DNA of 14,744 bases from Clostridia bacterium (GCA_017646555.1 JAGCMG010000118.1:1-14744), one strand, 5' to 3'. Shown: positions 1-6,475, numbered from the stretch's first letter. The notes: generated by a model from the sequence alone, not told the origin. Program-made: numbers and translations.

Positions 1-80
1 TATTAAAATATCTTGTTGACAACTACAATATCAAACCTATAACAACTCCTGAAGAAGACTTAAAAAACATTTTAGGCTAA
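1..80 (+). CDS. C-terminal end of an unidentified protein (partial)
   Basis: An open frame runs from the window edge (first full codon at position 3) to a TAA stop at 78-80, giving 25 residues that begin LKYLVDNYNIK and end DLKNILG. The fragment looks like a soluble, charged C-terminal helix. It is too short to assign to a family, and I do not recognise it. A terminator-like hairpin starts four bases after the stop, which supports this being a real gene end. The true start lies outside the window. Confidence 0.6.
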   Translation, partial: LKYLVDNYNIKPITTPEEDLKNILG

Positions 81-84
81 TGCA

Positions 85-119
85 AAAAAATCAGACTCCT
101 ATTTGGAATCTGATTTTTT
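85..119 (+). terminator. Rho-independent terminator of the upstream partial gene
   Basis: TCAGA (91-95) pairs with TCTGA (109-113). After one C/A mismatch, TCC (97-99) pairs with GGA (105-107) around a five-base loop. The stem is extended by an A-run at 85-90 facing the T-run at 114-119, which also serves as the U tract. Confidence 0.8.
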
Positions 120-252
120 CTTCGCTTGAAAGTGCAATTTCCTATAAATTTTTAATATTTCAAAAAATCCCTAAGAGAAGAGCGCTTTTTCCGTTATCCT
201 TTTTTAGTGCCTAAAAAATTTAAAGCGAAGAACGCGTTTAGCCGTCTTTTAA
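120..252. other. AT-rich spacer upstream of pnuC with short repeats, no gene
   Basis: No credible gene is seen here. Two weak structures are present. CTTCGCTT at 120-127 is the exact inverse of AAGCGAAG at 223-230. There is also an imperfect direct repeat: GAAGAGCGC at 177-185 and GAAGAACGC at 227-235, each followed by a T-rich stretch and CCGT. These could be an operator or the arms of a loose structured RNA, but they could equally be chance in AT-rich DNA. I recognise no known riboswitch. Confidence 0.35.
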
Positions 253-281
253 TTGCAAGAAAGTAAGTTATATGTTAAAAT
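253..281 (+). promoter_or_regulatory. Promoter of pnuC, possibly leaderless
   Basis: TTGCAA (253-258), a 17-base spacer and TAAAAT (276-281) form a reasonable sigma-A-type promoter. Transcription would be expected to start about seven bases after the -10 box, which is on or next to the pnuC ATG at 288. There is no Shine-Dalgarno sequence between the -10 box and the ATG. Confidence 0.6.
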
Positions 282-287
282 AATCGT

Positions 288-977
288 ATGAAAGTTAAGA
301 CATTAAGTTTATTTAAAAATTTTACCAAATTTGAGTGGTTTTTGTGGGTGTTTTCATTAACGCTCGTAACGGTTGCTTTTTTATTGCCAGAAAATAAAGA
401 CTACTTAAATTTAGCCTCGTCTATAATCGGCGTGACGGCGCTTGTGTTTATGGCAAAAGGGCATTATTTAGGCTTAATTTTATGTATAATTTTTTCAATA
501 CTTTACGCTATCGTGTCCTTGATTTTTGGCTATTACGGTGAGGCTATAACTTACGGCTTAATGACTTTACCTATGACGGTAATAGAACTGATTGCTTGGC
601 TAAAACACCCCTATAAAGAAACGGAAGAAGTGGAAATTTCATCTCTTAACGCTAAAAAGGTAGTTGTTTGTTTAGTACTAACGGCGATTGTTACCGTTGC
701 TTTTTACTTTGTATTGTCGGCTTTCGCAACGAAAAATTTAATCGTTAGCACGATATCTGTCGCAACGAGTTTTATTGCGTGCGCTTTTTCTTTTTTAAGA
801 AGTCCGTTTTACGCGTTTTGTTATGCGCTAAACGATATAGTTTTAATAATTTTATGGATTAGTGCAAGTTTTTCTTCGTTAGCGTACTTGTCCGTCGTTA
901 CTTGCTTTTCGGTATTTTTATTAAACGACGGGTACGCGTTTTTTAACTGGATGCGTATGAAAAACAAGCAAAACTAA
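288..977 (+). CDS. pnuC: PnuC-family nicotinamide riboside transporter
   Basis: Predicted inner-membrane facilitator that takes up nicotinamide riboside (or a related NAD precursor), trapped inside the cell by phosphorylation. The 229-residue protein is almost entirely hydrophobic, with about seven membrane segments, the usual PnuC topology. Family hallmarks are the N-terminal FTKFEW segment, YYGEAITYGLMTLPM (about residues 82-96), the NDIVLIILW helix (182-190) and a C-terminal ND..AFFNW motif (213-221), followed by a short positively charged tail. The ATG at 288 is preferred because later starts would remove the KFEW segment and first helix. No ribosome binding site precedes it, and the promoter -10 box ends only six bases upstream, so the message may be leaderless. 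It stands alone: the next gene has its own promoter. No NAD kinase or NadR homologue is present in the window. Substrate identity is inferred from the family. Confidence 0.87.
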   Translation: MKVKTLSLFKNFTKFEWFLWVFSLTLVTVAFLLPENKDYLNLASSIIGVTALVFMAKGHYLGLILCIIFSILYAIVSLIFGYYGEAITYGLMTLPMTVIELIAWLKHPYKETEEVEISSLNAKKVVVCLVLTAIVTVAFYFVLSAFATKNLIVSTISVATSFIACAFSFLRSPFYAFCYALNDIVLIILWISASFSSLAYLSVVTCFSVFLLNDGYAFFNWMRMKNKQN

Positions 978-996
978 TCATATTTTTTAATTGCCA

Positions 997-1024
997 TTGA
1001 CTTATAAAATTTGCGTGATATAAT
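997..1024 (+). promoter_or_regulatory. Sigma-A-type promoter of the TIM barrel gene
   Basis: TTGACT (997-1002), a 16-base spacer and a perfect TATAAT (1019-1024). The start codon lies 29 bases beyond, with AGGAG (1040-1044) nine bases before it. The gene is therefore transcribed independently of pnuC. Confidence 0.8.
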
Positions 1025-1053
1025 AATTAAAAAGGTAATAGGAGAACTAATTT

Positions 1054-1926
1054 ATGGCTACGAAAATTTCAACCACGATAGAAACGATTGCTTTAGGCGT
1101 GGGGGATGAAAAAGCAGTTGAATTTGTTGCAAAAGCAGGGTTTGACGCTTTTGATTATTCGTTTTTCACAACTTACGATTACAACTGGGATACGATGCGC
1201 GCTACACCAAAAGATAACCACCCTTTTAATAAAACTAATTACGCCGATTATATGAAATATATTAGAAAAATTGGTGAAGATAACGGCATAGTTTGCAATC
1301 AAACGCACTCACCGTTTCCCGTGTGCAGTAAAGACGTGAGAAATTTGTTAAAAAAATCTATTGAGTGTTCAGCAATTTTAGGCGCAGAACTTACGGTAAT
1401 TCATCCTGATAACGATAAAACTGCTGAAGAAAATGCTGAAATGTATTTTGAACTTTTACCTTTTGCAAAAGAACATAACGTAAAAATCGCAACGGAAAAT
1501 ATGTGGAACTGGAAAGACGGTGAGCCGACTAACGCCGCTTGTTCTTCGCCGGAAGATTTTAAAAAGCATATCGACGTTGTGAACGACCCGTTTTTAATTG
1601 CTTGCGTTGATATCGGGCACGCTGAAATGCGTGGTATGAAAACTTCCGCCGTAGAAATAATTAAAACTTTAGGGCATAGGGTACAAGCGTTACACTTGCA
1701 CGATAACGACAAGGTGTTGGACTTGCACGCTATTCCGTTTACGATGAATGTTGAATTTGAACCGATAGTTAAAGCGCTTAAAGAAATAGACTATAAAGGC
1801 TATTTTACGCTTGAAGTTAGTAGCCGTCTAAAAGGCGCATCAAACGAGCAAGCCTTTGAAAAAGTTAAAGAACTTTTTAACAGCGCAAAGCGTTTGGCTG
1901 AAATGTTCGACAATATGAAAATTTAA
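1054..1926 (+). CDS. Sugar phosphate isomerase/epimerase-like TIM barrel protein
   Basis: Member of the xylose isomerase-like TIM barrel (AP_endonuc_2) superfamily, cytoplasmic, 290 residues, full length for the group. The family includes sugar isomerases, epimerases and inosose dehydratases that bind a divalent metal. Candidate metal and catalytic residues sit at the ends of successive strands: Glu148 in ATENMW, Asp186 and His189 in VDIGH, His214 and His216 in LHLHDND, and Glu254 in TLEVSS. The SPFPV and VIHPDND segments also fit. The start is firm: ATG preceded by AGGAG and a strong promoter. The exact substrate cannot be read from the sequence, and neighbours give no help, since no sugar kinase, transporter or dehydrogenase lies next to it. 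No terminator hairpin is visible after the stop. Confidence 0.85.
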   Translation: MATKISTTIETIALGVGDEKAVEFVAKAGFDAFDYSFFTTYDYNWDTMRATPKDNHPFNKTNYADYMKYIRKIGEDNGIVCNQTHSPFPVCSKDVRNLLKKSIECSAILGAELTVIHPDNDKTAEENAEMYFELLPFAKEHNVKIATENMWNWKDGEPTNAACSSPEDFKKHIDVVNDPFLIACVDIGHAEMRGMKTSAVEIIKTLGHRVQALHLHDNDKVLDLHAIPFTMNVEFEPIVKALKEIDYKGYFTLEVSSRLKGASNEQAFEKVKELFNSAKRLAEMFDNMKI

Positions 1927-1951
1927 CCTTTGGCGCGTTTTTACCTATAAC
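1923..1951 (+). promoter_or_regulatory. Possible weak promoter of the lipoprotein gene
   Basis: TTAACC (1923-1928), a 17-base spacer and TATAAC (1946-1951). The -35 box matches consensus at only four of six positions and overlaps the stop of the previous gene. It is offered because the lipoprotein gene has no other visible promoter. Confidence 0.3.
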
Positions 1952-1983
1952 GGTATTGCGAAATTGAGCCACTTTTATTGCTA

Positions 1984-2706
1984 ATGAGAAATTTTTTAGT
2001 CATATTGCTCACAATGTTTTCAATTTGTTGTTTTGGATGTGAGTGTGAACATAAATATATAGGCGTAGTTAGTGTTGACCCTGATTGCGTAAAAACCGGC
2101 ATAAAAAAGTATGAGTGTGAGTATTGTGATAAAACTTATGAAGAAGTTTTAAGTCCTTACTGGCATACCCCAAATAATGATGGCAATTGTCAAAGATGTG
2201 ATATAAAAATCGCCACCAATTTAGAGTTCGTGCTTTTACAAACCTGCGACGGTTATTCGGTTATAGGCGGTGGCAAAAAGTATTTTGAGGATACGACGCT
2301 AACCATTCCGTCCGTATATAAAGAAAAAAGTTATTATACCGAGCGTCCCGTAAAAGAAATAGGGGAAAATGCTTTTACTAATTTGCAATTTACTTATGTC
2401 AATTTTCCACCAAGTATCAAAGTTTTAAGAAACGGCGCGTTTAGTAACTGTGTTAAGTTAAAAAAGACGAGTTTTTATAAAATTGAACAAATCAATAAAA
2501 ACGCGTTTAGTGGTTGTGTTTTGCTTTCTAAAATTTATTTGCCAAAAACGCTTAACTATATCGGTGAAAACGCATTTAAGAATTGTTTTTCTTTAACTAA
2601 TATTTATTACGAAGGTAATAAAAGCGACTGGGATTTAATTTTAATAGGCGACGGCAATAATAATTTGTTAAACGCTAACATAACCTTTAATTATGTTGGT
2701 AATTAA
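1984..2706 (+). CDS. Cysteine-rich lipoprotein with BspA-like leucine-rich repeats
   Basis: Predicted surface lipoprotein of 240 residues. An N-terminal signal (about residues 2-18) is hydrophobic and ends FGC, giving Cys19 as the likely lipidated residue; the lipobox is non-canonical (Cys at -3, Phe at -2). Next comes a Cys/His-rich module with Cys35, the CEYC pair at 45/48, His61 and the CQRC pair at 69/72. This pattern is common in clostridial surface proteins and could bind zinc. Residues about 122-208 hold roughly three to four LRR_5 (BspA/TpLRR) repeats of the form IGENAF..C..L....LP. A WD...N..L..A.I.FNY segment closes the protein, as is usual for this repeat family. An in-frame TTG at 1978 is an alternative start; ATG 1984 is preferred, although neither has a good ribosome binding site. 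The role is unknown; adhesion or surface binding is typical of larger relatives. This is a minimal version without a cell-wall anchor. Confidence 0.75.
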   Translation: MRNFLVILLTMFSICCFGCECEHKYIGVVSVDPDCVKTGIKKYECEYCDKTYEEVLSPYWHTPNNDGNCQRCDIKIATNLEFVLLQTCDGYSVIGGGKKYFEDTTLTIPSVYKEKSYYTERPVKEIGENAFTNLQFTYVNFPPSIKVLRNGAFSNCVKLKKTSFYKIEQINKNAFSGCVLLSKIYLPKTLNYIGENAFKNCFSLTNIYYEGNKSDWDLILIGDGNNNLLNANITFNYVGN

Positions 2707-2716
2707 ATAGCAATAA

Positions 2717-2746
2717 AAAAGCGCAAGCAGTTTTGCTTGCGCTTTT
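2717..2746. terminator. Bidirectional terminator between convergent genes
   Basis: GCGCAAGCA (2721-2729) pairs perfectly with TGCTTGCGC (2734-2742) around a GTTT loop. A-runs on the left and T-runs on the right extend the stem and supply U tracts in both directions. It serves the lipoprotein gene (+) and the phosphodiesterase gene (-), whose stop is at 2760. Confidence 0.9.
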
Positions 2747-2759
2747 AAGTTTTAAAAAA

Positions 2760-3521
2760 TTATTCTAAGTAGTTAGTGGTCAAATAGTCAACGCCCCATT
2801 CAGCGTATTTTTCAGCGTCGGCAATATTGCCCGGTGTCCAAACGTTGATTTTAATACCTAATGAGTGTAAGTAAATAACGTCGTCTTTGGTTAATAACCA
2901 ATGCCCCAAGTCAACGTCCATTTTATACTCTATAACGGTAGGTAATTTTTTAGCAAAATCATCTCTATTGCACGATAAAAATTGAACGGTTTGGTTAGGG
3001 TTTAATTCTTTAACGAAAATTAAATTTTCGATATCGAAAGATATAAAGATAACGCTATCTAAATATTCTAAACTTTCGATAATTTCGATAATTTCTTGAA
3101 TATTTTTCTTTTCAAAGTGATTTTTTAGTTCTAAAACGGCAACTTTATCGTATTTTTTACAAGTTAAAATATACTCTTGCATTGTCGGAATAATTAAATC
3201 AGGACGTTTTTTGTTTGAAAGTTTAACGCCGTCATCACCTTGATAGCCATTATAAACTGGTTCAAATAAAGTCAATGAACGAATAGTGTCAAAATTTGTT
3301 TCTTCAACAACACCCTCAAAACCTGTTGCGCGTTGCAAAGTATCGTCGTGAAAAATCACGTATTTACCGTCTTTGGTTAAATGCACGTCGGACTCAATCC
3401 CATAGTACGAACGATTGCCTGCAGAAATAAATGCAGCAAGCGAATTTTCCGTTTCAAAAGAAGAAAGCCCACGGTGCGCAATAACTTTCATATTTTTTTT
3501 GTTAAATTTAATCGTTTCCAT
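2760..3521 (-). CDS. Glycerophosphodiester phosphodiesterase (GDPD family)
   Basis: Predicted cytoplasmic enzyme (no signal peptide) that hydrolyses glycerophosphodiesters to glycerol 3-phosphate and an alcohol. The 253 residues cover the whole TIM barrel domain. The N-terminal HRG motif carries His16 and Arg17. Glu43 and Asp45 in GIESDVHLTKDG form the metal site, and His58 in FHDDTL is the second catalytic histidine. The C-terminal KINVWTPG and VDYLTTNYLE segments are typical of the family. The first ATG overlaps the end of the upstream AraC-type gene by 14 bases, so translation is probably coupled. A weak GGGGAT precedes it by about ten bases. An internal ATG at codon 11 lies just before the HRG strand and is a possible alternative start, but lacks any ribosome binding site. 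The partner regulator suggests control by a small carbon source or phosphodiester. Confidence 0.92.
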   Translation of the reverse strand: METIKFNKKNMKVIAHRGLSSFETENSLAAFISAGNRSYYGIESDVHLTKDGKYVIFHDDTLQRATGFEGVVEETNFDTIRSLTLFEPVYNGYQGDDGVKLSNKKRPDLIIPTMQEYILTCKKYDKVAVLELKNHFEKKNIQEIIEIIESLEYLDSVIFISFDIENLIFVKELNPNQTVQFLSCNRDDFAKKLPTVIEYKMDVDLGHWLLTKDDVIYLHSLGIKINVWTPGNIADAEKYAEWGVDYLTTNYLE

Positions 3522-4284
3522 TGTTCAAGTTATCCCCATTAAAATTTTTAGGGCTGACTCCGTAATATTTTTTGAACATTTTTGAAAAGTTAAAAATGTC
3601 GTTATACCCTGCCATATTTGCTGAAACGGTTACCGAATAACCTTGCTTTAAAAATTCAGCAGCCTTTTTAAGCCTAATGGTTACTAAATATTCTTTAATC
3701 GTAGTGCCTATTGCTTTTTTGAAAATCCTTGATAAATAACGCCTATCAAGCCCAACCGATTCGGCTATTTGTTCAACGCTAATATCTGTCATATAAGCGT
3801 TGTCAATATATCCTTTTACGTTTTCAACGTAATCTTTAGAGTGCGGGGAAGAGTGTAATATTTCCGAAAAAAGTTCGTATAAAACGGAAATGGTGAACTC
3901 ACTATTAATAAATTGTGGTTGTTTAAATGAACTTAACCTTAAAAACGACTTACACTTTACCGATAAAACGTAAGGTAAAGATTTAAGTTCGTTTGATTTT
4001 TCGCCCGTAAAAGAAACCCAAGTGTAAACCCATGGGTCTTCAGGATTGGCGTGGTAAAAAGTACAATCGCCCGGTTTAATAATAAAAATATCACCGGCGT
4101 TTACTTTAAATTCGCCTTGTGGAGTTTTATAAAAGCCACTACCTTTTTCTACGTAATGAATAACGTAGTAAGGTCGAATTCTTGGCCCGTGTGCTTGGTC
4201 GGGAGTGTTTTCACAATGCCCACAATAATATGGTAATATGTCTTTAAAATCTCTTGCTGAAAAAAAAGTTTCAAACTGTTTCAT
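3508..4284 (-). CDS. AraC-family transcriptional regulator
   Basis: DNA-binding regulator of 258 residues in the usual AraC/XylS layout. Residues about 20-95 form a cupin-like sensing domain (GPRIRPYYVIHYVEKGSG, then VNAGDIFIIKPGD), and about 155-250 form the double helix-turn-helix domain. The first HTH is near 169-190 (SVEQIAESVGLDRRYLSRIFKK). The second is near 217-241 and ends in the FSKMFKKYYGVSPKNF signature. The start chosen is ATG 4284, because GTGGAG at 4291-4296 is an ideal ribosome binding site six bases upstream. An in-frame GTG at 4294-4296 is part of that site and is not a plausible start. Its stop lies inside the beginning of the GDPD gene, so that enzyme is its most likely target, possibly together with itself. 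The ligand is unknown. Confidence 0.9.
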   Translation of the reverse strand: MKQFETFFSARDFKDILPYYCGHCENTPDQAHGPRIRPYYVIHYVEKGSGFYKTPQGEFKVNAGDIFIIKPGDCTFYHANPEDPWVYTWVSFTGEKSNELKSLPYVLSVKCKSFLRLSSFKQPQFINSEFTISVLYELFSEILHSSPHSKDYVENVKGYIDNAYMTDISVEQIAESVGLDRRYLSRIFKKAIGTTIKEYLVTIRLKKAAEFLKQGYSVTVSANMAGYNDIFNFSKMFKKYYGVSPKNFNGDNLNNGND

Positions 4285-4290
4285 AATAAT

Positions 4291-4296
4291 CTCCAC
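4291..4296 (-). promoter_or_regulatory. Ribosome binding site that fixes the AraC-type start
   Basis: On the - strand this reads GTGGAG, followed by ATTATT and then ATG. The GTG within it is in frame with the gene and could be mistaken for the start codon. As a Shine-Dalgarno element it is correctly spaced for ATG 4284. Confidence 0.75.
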
Positions 4297-4300
4297 TTAT

Positions 4301-4329
4301 ATATTAACACGGATTATTAGTTTAATCAA
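4301..4329 (-). promoter_or_regulatory. Promoter of the AraC-GDPD unit
   Basis: On the - strand: TTGATT (4329-4324), a 17-base spacer and TAATAT (4306-4301). This sits 17 bases before the ATG and right next to the ribosome binding site, so the 5' leader would be very short. It is divergent to the HAD gene promoter about 60 bases away. Confidence 0.6.
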
Positions 4330-4390
4330 TGGCTTTTTAAAAATTTGTCAAAAAGTTATAATTATTTTAAATAAAAGAGTCATTTTGCTA

Positions 4391-4419
4391 TTGCTTTTAT
4401 CAAATTGTTATTGTATAAT
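4391..4419 (+). promoter_or_regulatory. Sigma-A-type promoter of the HAD phosphatase gene
   Basis: TTGCTT (4391-4396), a 17-base spacer and a perfect TATAAT (4414-4419). The predicted transcription start near 4426 excludes all start codons upstream of 4445, in particular the open frame that extends back towards 4238. Confidence 0.75.
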
Positions 4420-4433
4420 AAAAGAAAAACTAA

Positions 4434-4438
4434 AGAGG
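4434..4438 (+). promoter_or_regulatory. Ribosome binding site that fixes the GTG start of the HAD gene
   Basis: AGAGG lies six bases before GTG 4445. The HAD nucleophile motif begins six codons later, as expected for an N-terminal Rossmann strand. Confidence 0.75.
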
Positions 4439-4444
4439 TATCGC

Positions 4445-5149
4445 GTGAAAAAACTTATTTGTTTTGATTTGGACGGCACTTTAACCCAGCATCGTTCTCC
4501 ACTTGGTGAAAAGAATAAAGCAGTTTTAGATAAACTTGCTAAAAAGTATAAAATTATTATGGTTGGTGCAGGCAATGCTCCACGTATTTATAAGCAAATG
4601 AACGAATACCCTATTGATATTTTAGGCAATTACGGAATGCAAGAAAGTAAGATAATAGACGGCAAGTTCACCATCGTAAGAGAAGACGTAACTAATGTGG
4701 ATAAGCAGTTTTTTATCGATAAAATAAATTATCTTCGCGCAAAATACGGTTATACGGAATTTAAAGGTGAATCGGTTGAATTCCATACGACAGGTATGGT
4801 AACTTTCCCACTTTTAGGCACGAAAGCAGATATTGCCGATAAAGTAGCGTTTGACCCAACCCGTGAAAAGAGAAAAGTTTTATACCCTGAAGTGTTGGAA
4901 ATTTTTAAGGACTTTACCGTTTATATCGGTGGTTCTTCGTCGTTTGACTTTTCGGGCAAACTCTATAATAAGTACGACGCTATCGTAAAATACGCTAAAG
5001 AAAACGGTTACGCACTTGAAGAAATTTTATACGTTGGCGACGATTTTGGTGACGGTGGTGGAGATAGCCACGTTCGTTTAGGTGGGCTTGACTACGTTGA
5101 AATTACCGACTACACCACGCTTGAAGATAAACTTTCGTACTTATTCTAA
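4445..5149 (+). CDS. HAD-superfamily phosphatase, phosphomannomutase (PMM2)-like
   Basis: Predicted cytoplasmic Mg-dependent phosphohydrolase or phosphomutase, 234 residues. HAD motif I is FDLDGTLT, with Asp8 as nucleophile and Asp10 as acid/base. The C-terminal VGDD (197-200) and GGGDSHV (204-210) carry the metal-binding acids. The cap region resembles the eukaryote-type phosphomannomutase family (PF03332): GMVTFPLLG and VYIGGSSSFDF match GMLNVSPIG and FSIGGQISFDV of human PMM2 as I recall that sequence. The positions of PMM2 Arg123, Arg134 and Arg141, which contact the substrate, appear to be His114, Thr126 and Lys133, so the substrate may differ. Start: GTG 4445 with GAGG (4435-4438) six bases upstream and a strong promoter; the frame stays open further upstream but lies before the promoter. 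It forms a single-gene unit closed by a strong terminator. Confidence 0.82.
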   Translation: MKKLICFDLDGTLTQHRSPLGEKNKAVLDKLAKKYKIIMVGAGNAPRIYKQMNEYPIDILGNYGMQESKIIDGKFTIVREDVTNVDKQFFIDKINYLRAKYGYTEFKGESVEFHTTGMVTFPLLGTKADIADKVAFDPTREKRKVLYPEVLEIFKDFTVYIGGSSSFDFSGKLYNKYDAIVKYAKENGYALEEILYVGDDFGDGGGDSHVRLGGLDYVEITDYTTLEDKLSYLF

Positions 5150-5172
5150 AAACATAAAAACCATATAAAAAC

Positions 5173-5204
5173 AAAAACACCACTATACGCATAGTGGTGT
5201 TTTT
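5173..5204. terminator. Strong bidirectional terminator
   Basis: A perfect 14-base inverted repeat: the left arm at 5173-5186 ends CACCACTAT and the right arm at 5191-5204 begins ATAGTGGTG, around an ACGC loop. T-rich tails are present on both strands. It ends the HAD gene (+) and the GNAT-like gene (-, stop at 5222). Confidence 0.93.
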
Positions 5205-5221
5205 TATCTTTTTACTTAAAA

Positions 5222-6358
5222 TCAAATGTTTATCGTGTAAGTTTGCCTTCTTTTAATAGTAACGCTTGGTATGTTTTTCCATTGTGCTCTAACGGCGGTG
5301 TTTGTTTCAAGAGTTGGGTCGGAAACCACGTCAGAAACCTTTTCGTCAATAACGCTTTCAAGTATGCGCGCTATGCACATTGCGTTAATGCCTATCTTTT
5401 TGTATTCAGGCGTTACGGCTACTAAAGTGAGTTCAACCTTTTCAGGCTTTTTTAATATTTTAAATAAGTCGATAAGACAAGGAATAGTAAGTTTACCGTC
5501 GTGCTTTTTAAATGCCCTACCGATTGCTGGTAATACTACGGCAAAAGCAACCACGTCGTCGTTTTTATCGATTATAACTGAAAAGAATTTAGGATTAACA
5601 AGCGTTGCAAATTGTCTTAAAACAACCTTTTTAGCGTCGCCCTCAACCTTTACGTACATATCTAAATTTTGATATGCTTGATTATAACAGTCAAAGAATT
5701 TATCGCCGTACCTTTTAACTATTTGTTTAACGGACATTTTATCAGCAAGTTCTTTTAGCCCAAATTTTTGACCGATAAAATTTCTTAACCCGTCGTATTT
5801 TTGATAAATAGGGTCGTCTTTAGACTTTGGCATATCTAAACGTTCTTCAATCCAAACGGATTCAGTTTGATAGCCTAACTTTTCCAAAAATTCAGCGTAG
5901 TAGGGGAAGTTATAGTTGGTTGCAAAACTGCCTTCTTCTTCAAAGCCGAAAGTTAAAAGTCCTTCACGGTCGGTATCGTTAAAGCCCCAAGGTCCGTGCA
6001 TACGCGTCATACCTTGTTCTTTGCCAAAGTTTTTAACAGCGTCCAAAAGGGCAGAGGCAACGGAAATATCTTCAATAAAGTCAAAGCGTGAAAATCTAAC
6101 GGCTTTTTCGTTCCATTTTTTATTTGATTCGTCAACGATAATGCCTGCAATTCTACCTGCTAAAGAGCCGTCTTTATAACAAAGAAAAGCCTTAACCGTG
6201 CAACCAACTGCCGAAAAATTCTTTTTCACGTTCGCTAAATTTCTTTCGTCGTCAAAAAGAGCAGGAACGTAGTTTTTTTCGTTTTTGTATAAAGCAAGTG
6301 GAAAACTTGCAAAATTTTTCCAATCTTTTTTAGTTTTAACTTCTTTAATTTCTATCAT
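5222..6358 (-). CDS. GNAT-superfamily acyltransferase-like protein, two-domain
   Basis: A 378-residue protein, likely cytoplasmic, from a family of long GNAT-like proteins widely annotated only as N-acetyltransferase. The N-terminal half has the beta-strand pattern AFLCYKDGSLAGRIAGII (about residues 57-74), FSRFDFIEDISVASALLDAV (89-108), and a conserved-looking HGPWGFNDTDREG stretch (121-133). The C-terminal half repeats a GNAT-like core: VIIDKNDDVVAFAVVLPA, then LTLVAVTPEYKKIGINAM, where YKKIGINA resembles the acetyl-CoA pyrophosphate loop. The acceptor is unknown. The start is ATG 6358 with AGGTG upstream and its own strong promoter. It ends in TGA, the only non-TAA stop in the window. It lies downstream of tkt on the same strand but is separated by a terminator, so it is not in that operon. 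Confidence 0.7.
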   Translation of the reverse strand: MIEIKEVKTKKDWKNFASFPLALYKNEKNYVPALFDDERNLANVKKNFSAVGCTVKAFLCYKDGSLAGRIAGIIVDESNKKWNEKAVRFSRFDFIEDISVASALLDAVKNFGKEQGMTRMHGPWGFNDTDREGLLTFGFEEEGSFATNYNFPYYAEFLEKLGYQTESVWIEERLDMPKSKDDPIYQKYDGLRNFIGQKFGLKELADKMSVKQIVKRYGDKFFDCYNQAYQNLDMYVKVEGDAKKVVLRQFATLVNPKFFSVIIDKNDDVVAFAVVLPAIGRAFKKHDGKLTIPCLIDLFKILKKPEKVELTLVAVTPEYKKIGINAMCIARILESVIDEKVSDVVSDPTLETNTAVRAQWKNIPSVTIKRRQTYTINI

Positions 6359-6377
6359 AAGTACACCTATTAAAAAT

Positions 6378-6407
6378 ATTATAGCACAAATAAATAAACT
6401 GTGTCAA
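6378..6407 (-). promoter_or_regulatory. Consensus sigma-A promoter of the GNAT-like gene
   Basis: On the - strand: TTGACA (6407-6402), an 18-base spacer and TATAAT (6383-6378). Both hexamers are perfect matches, making this the closest promoter to consensus in the window, which suggests steady expression. Confidence 0.87.
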
Positions 6408-6423
6408 AACTTTTTTTAACTTA

Positions 6424-6462
6424 AAAAAACGAAAAATGCAAAGGCACGTGCCTTTGCATTTT
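6424..6462 (-). terminator. Terminator of tkt
   Basis: A perfect inverted repeat with arms 6433-6447 and 6448-6462 (core GCAAAGGCAC/GTGCCTTTGC), with no bases between the arms. On the - strand it is followed by a T-run (complement of the A-run at 6424-6429). It separates tkt from the GNAT-like gene downstream. Confidence 0.88.
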
Positions 6463-6475
6463 AAGTATTTAATTA

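Noticed and set aside
4238..4444. N-terminal extension of about 69 codons to the HAD phosphatase
   Set aside because: The frame is open but overlaps the 5' end and promoter of the opposite-strand AraC-type gene, lies before the perfect TATAAT at 4414-4419, and adds no family-like sequence. GTG 4445 with GAGG fits the family start.
5271..5672. Open frame of 133 codons on the + strand
   Set aside because: Antisense to the GNAT-like gene, low-complexity Ser/Thr-rich translation, no ribosome binding site or promoter.
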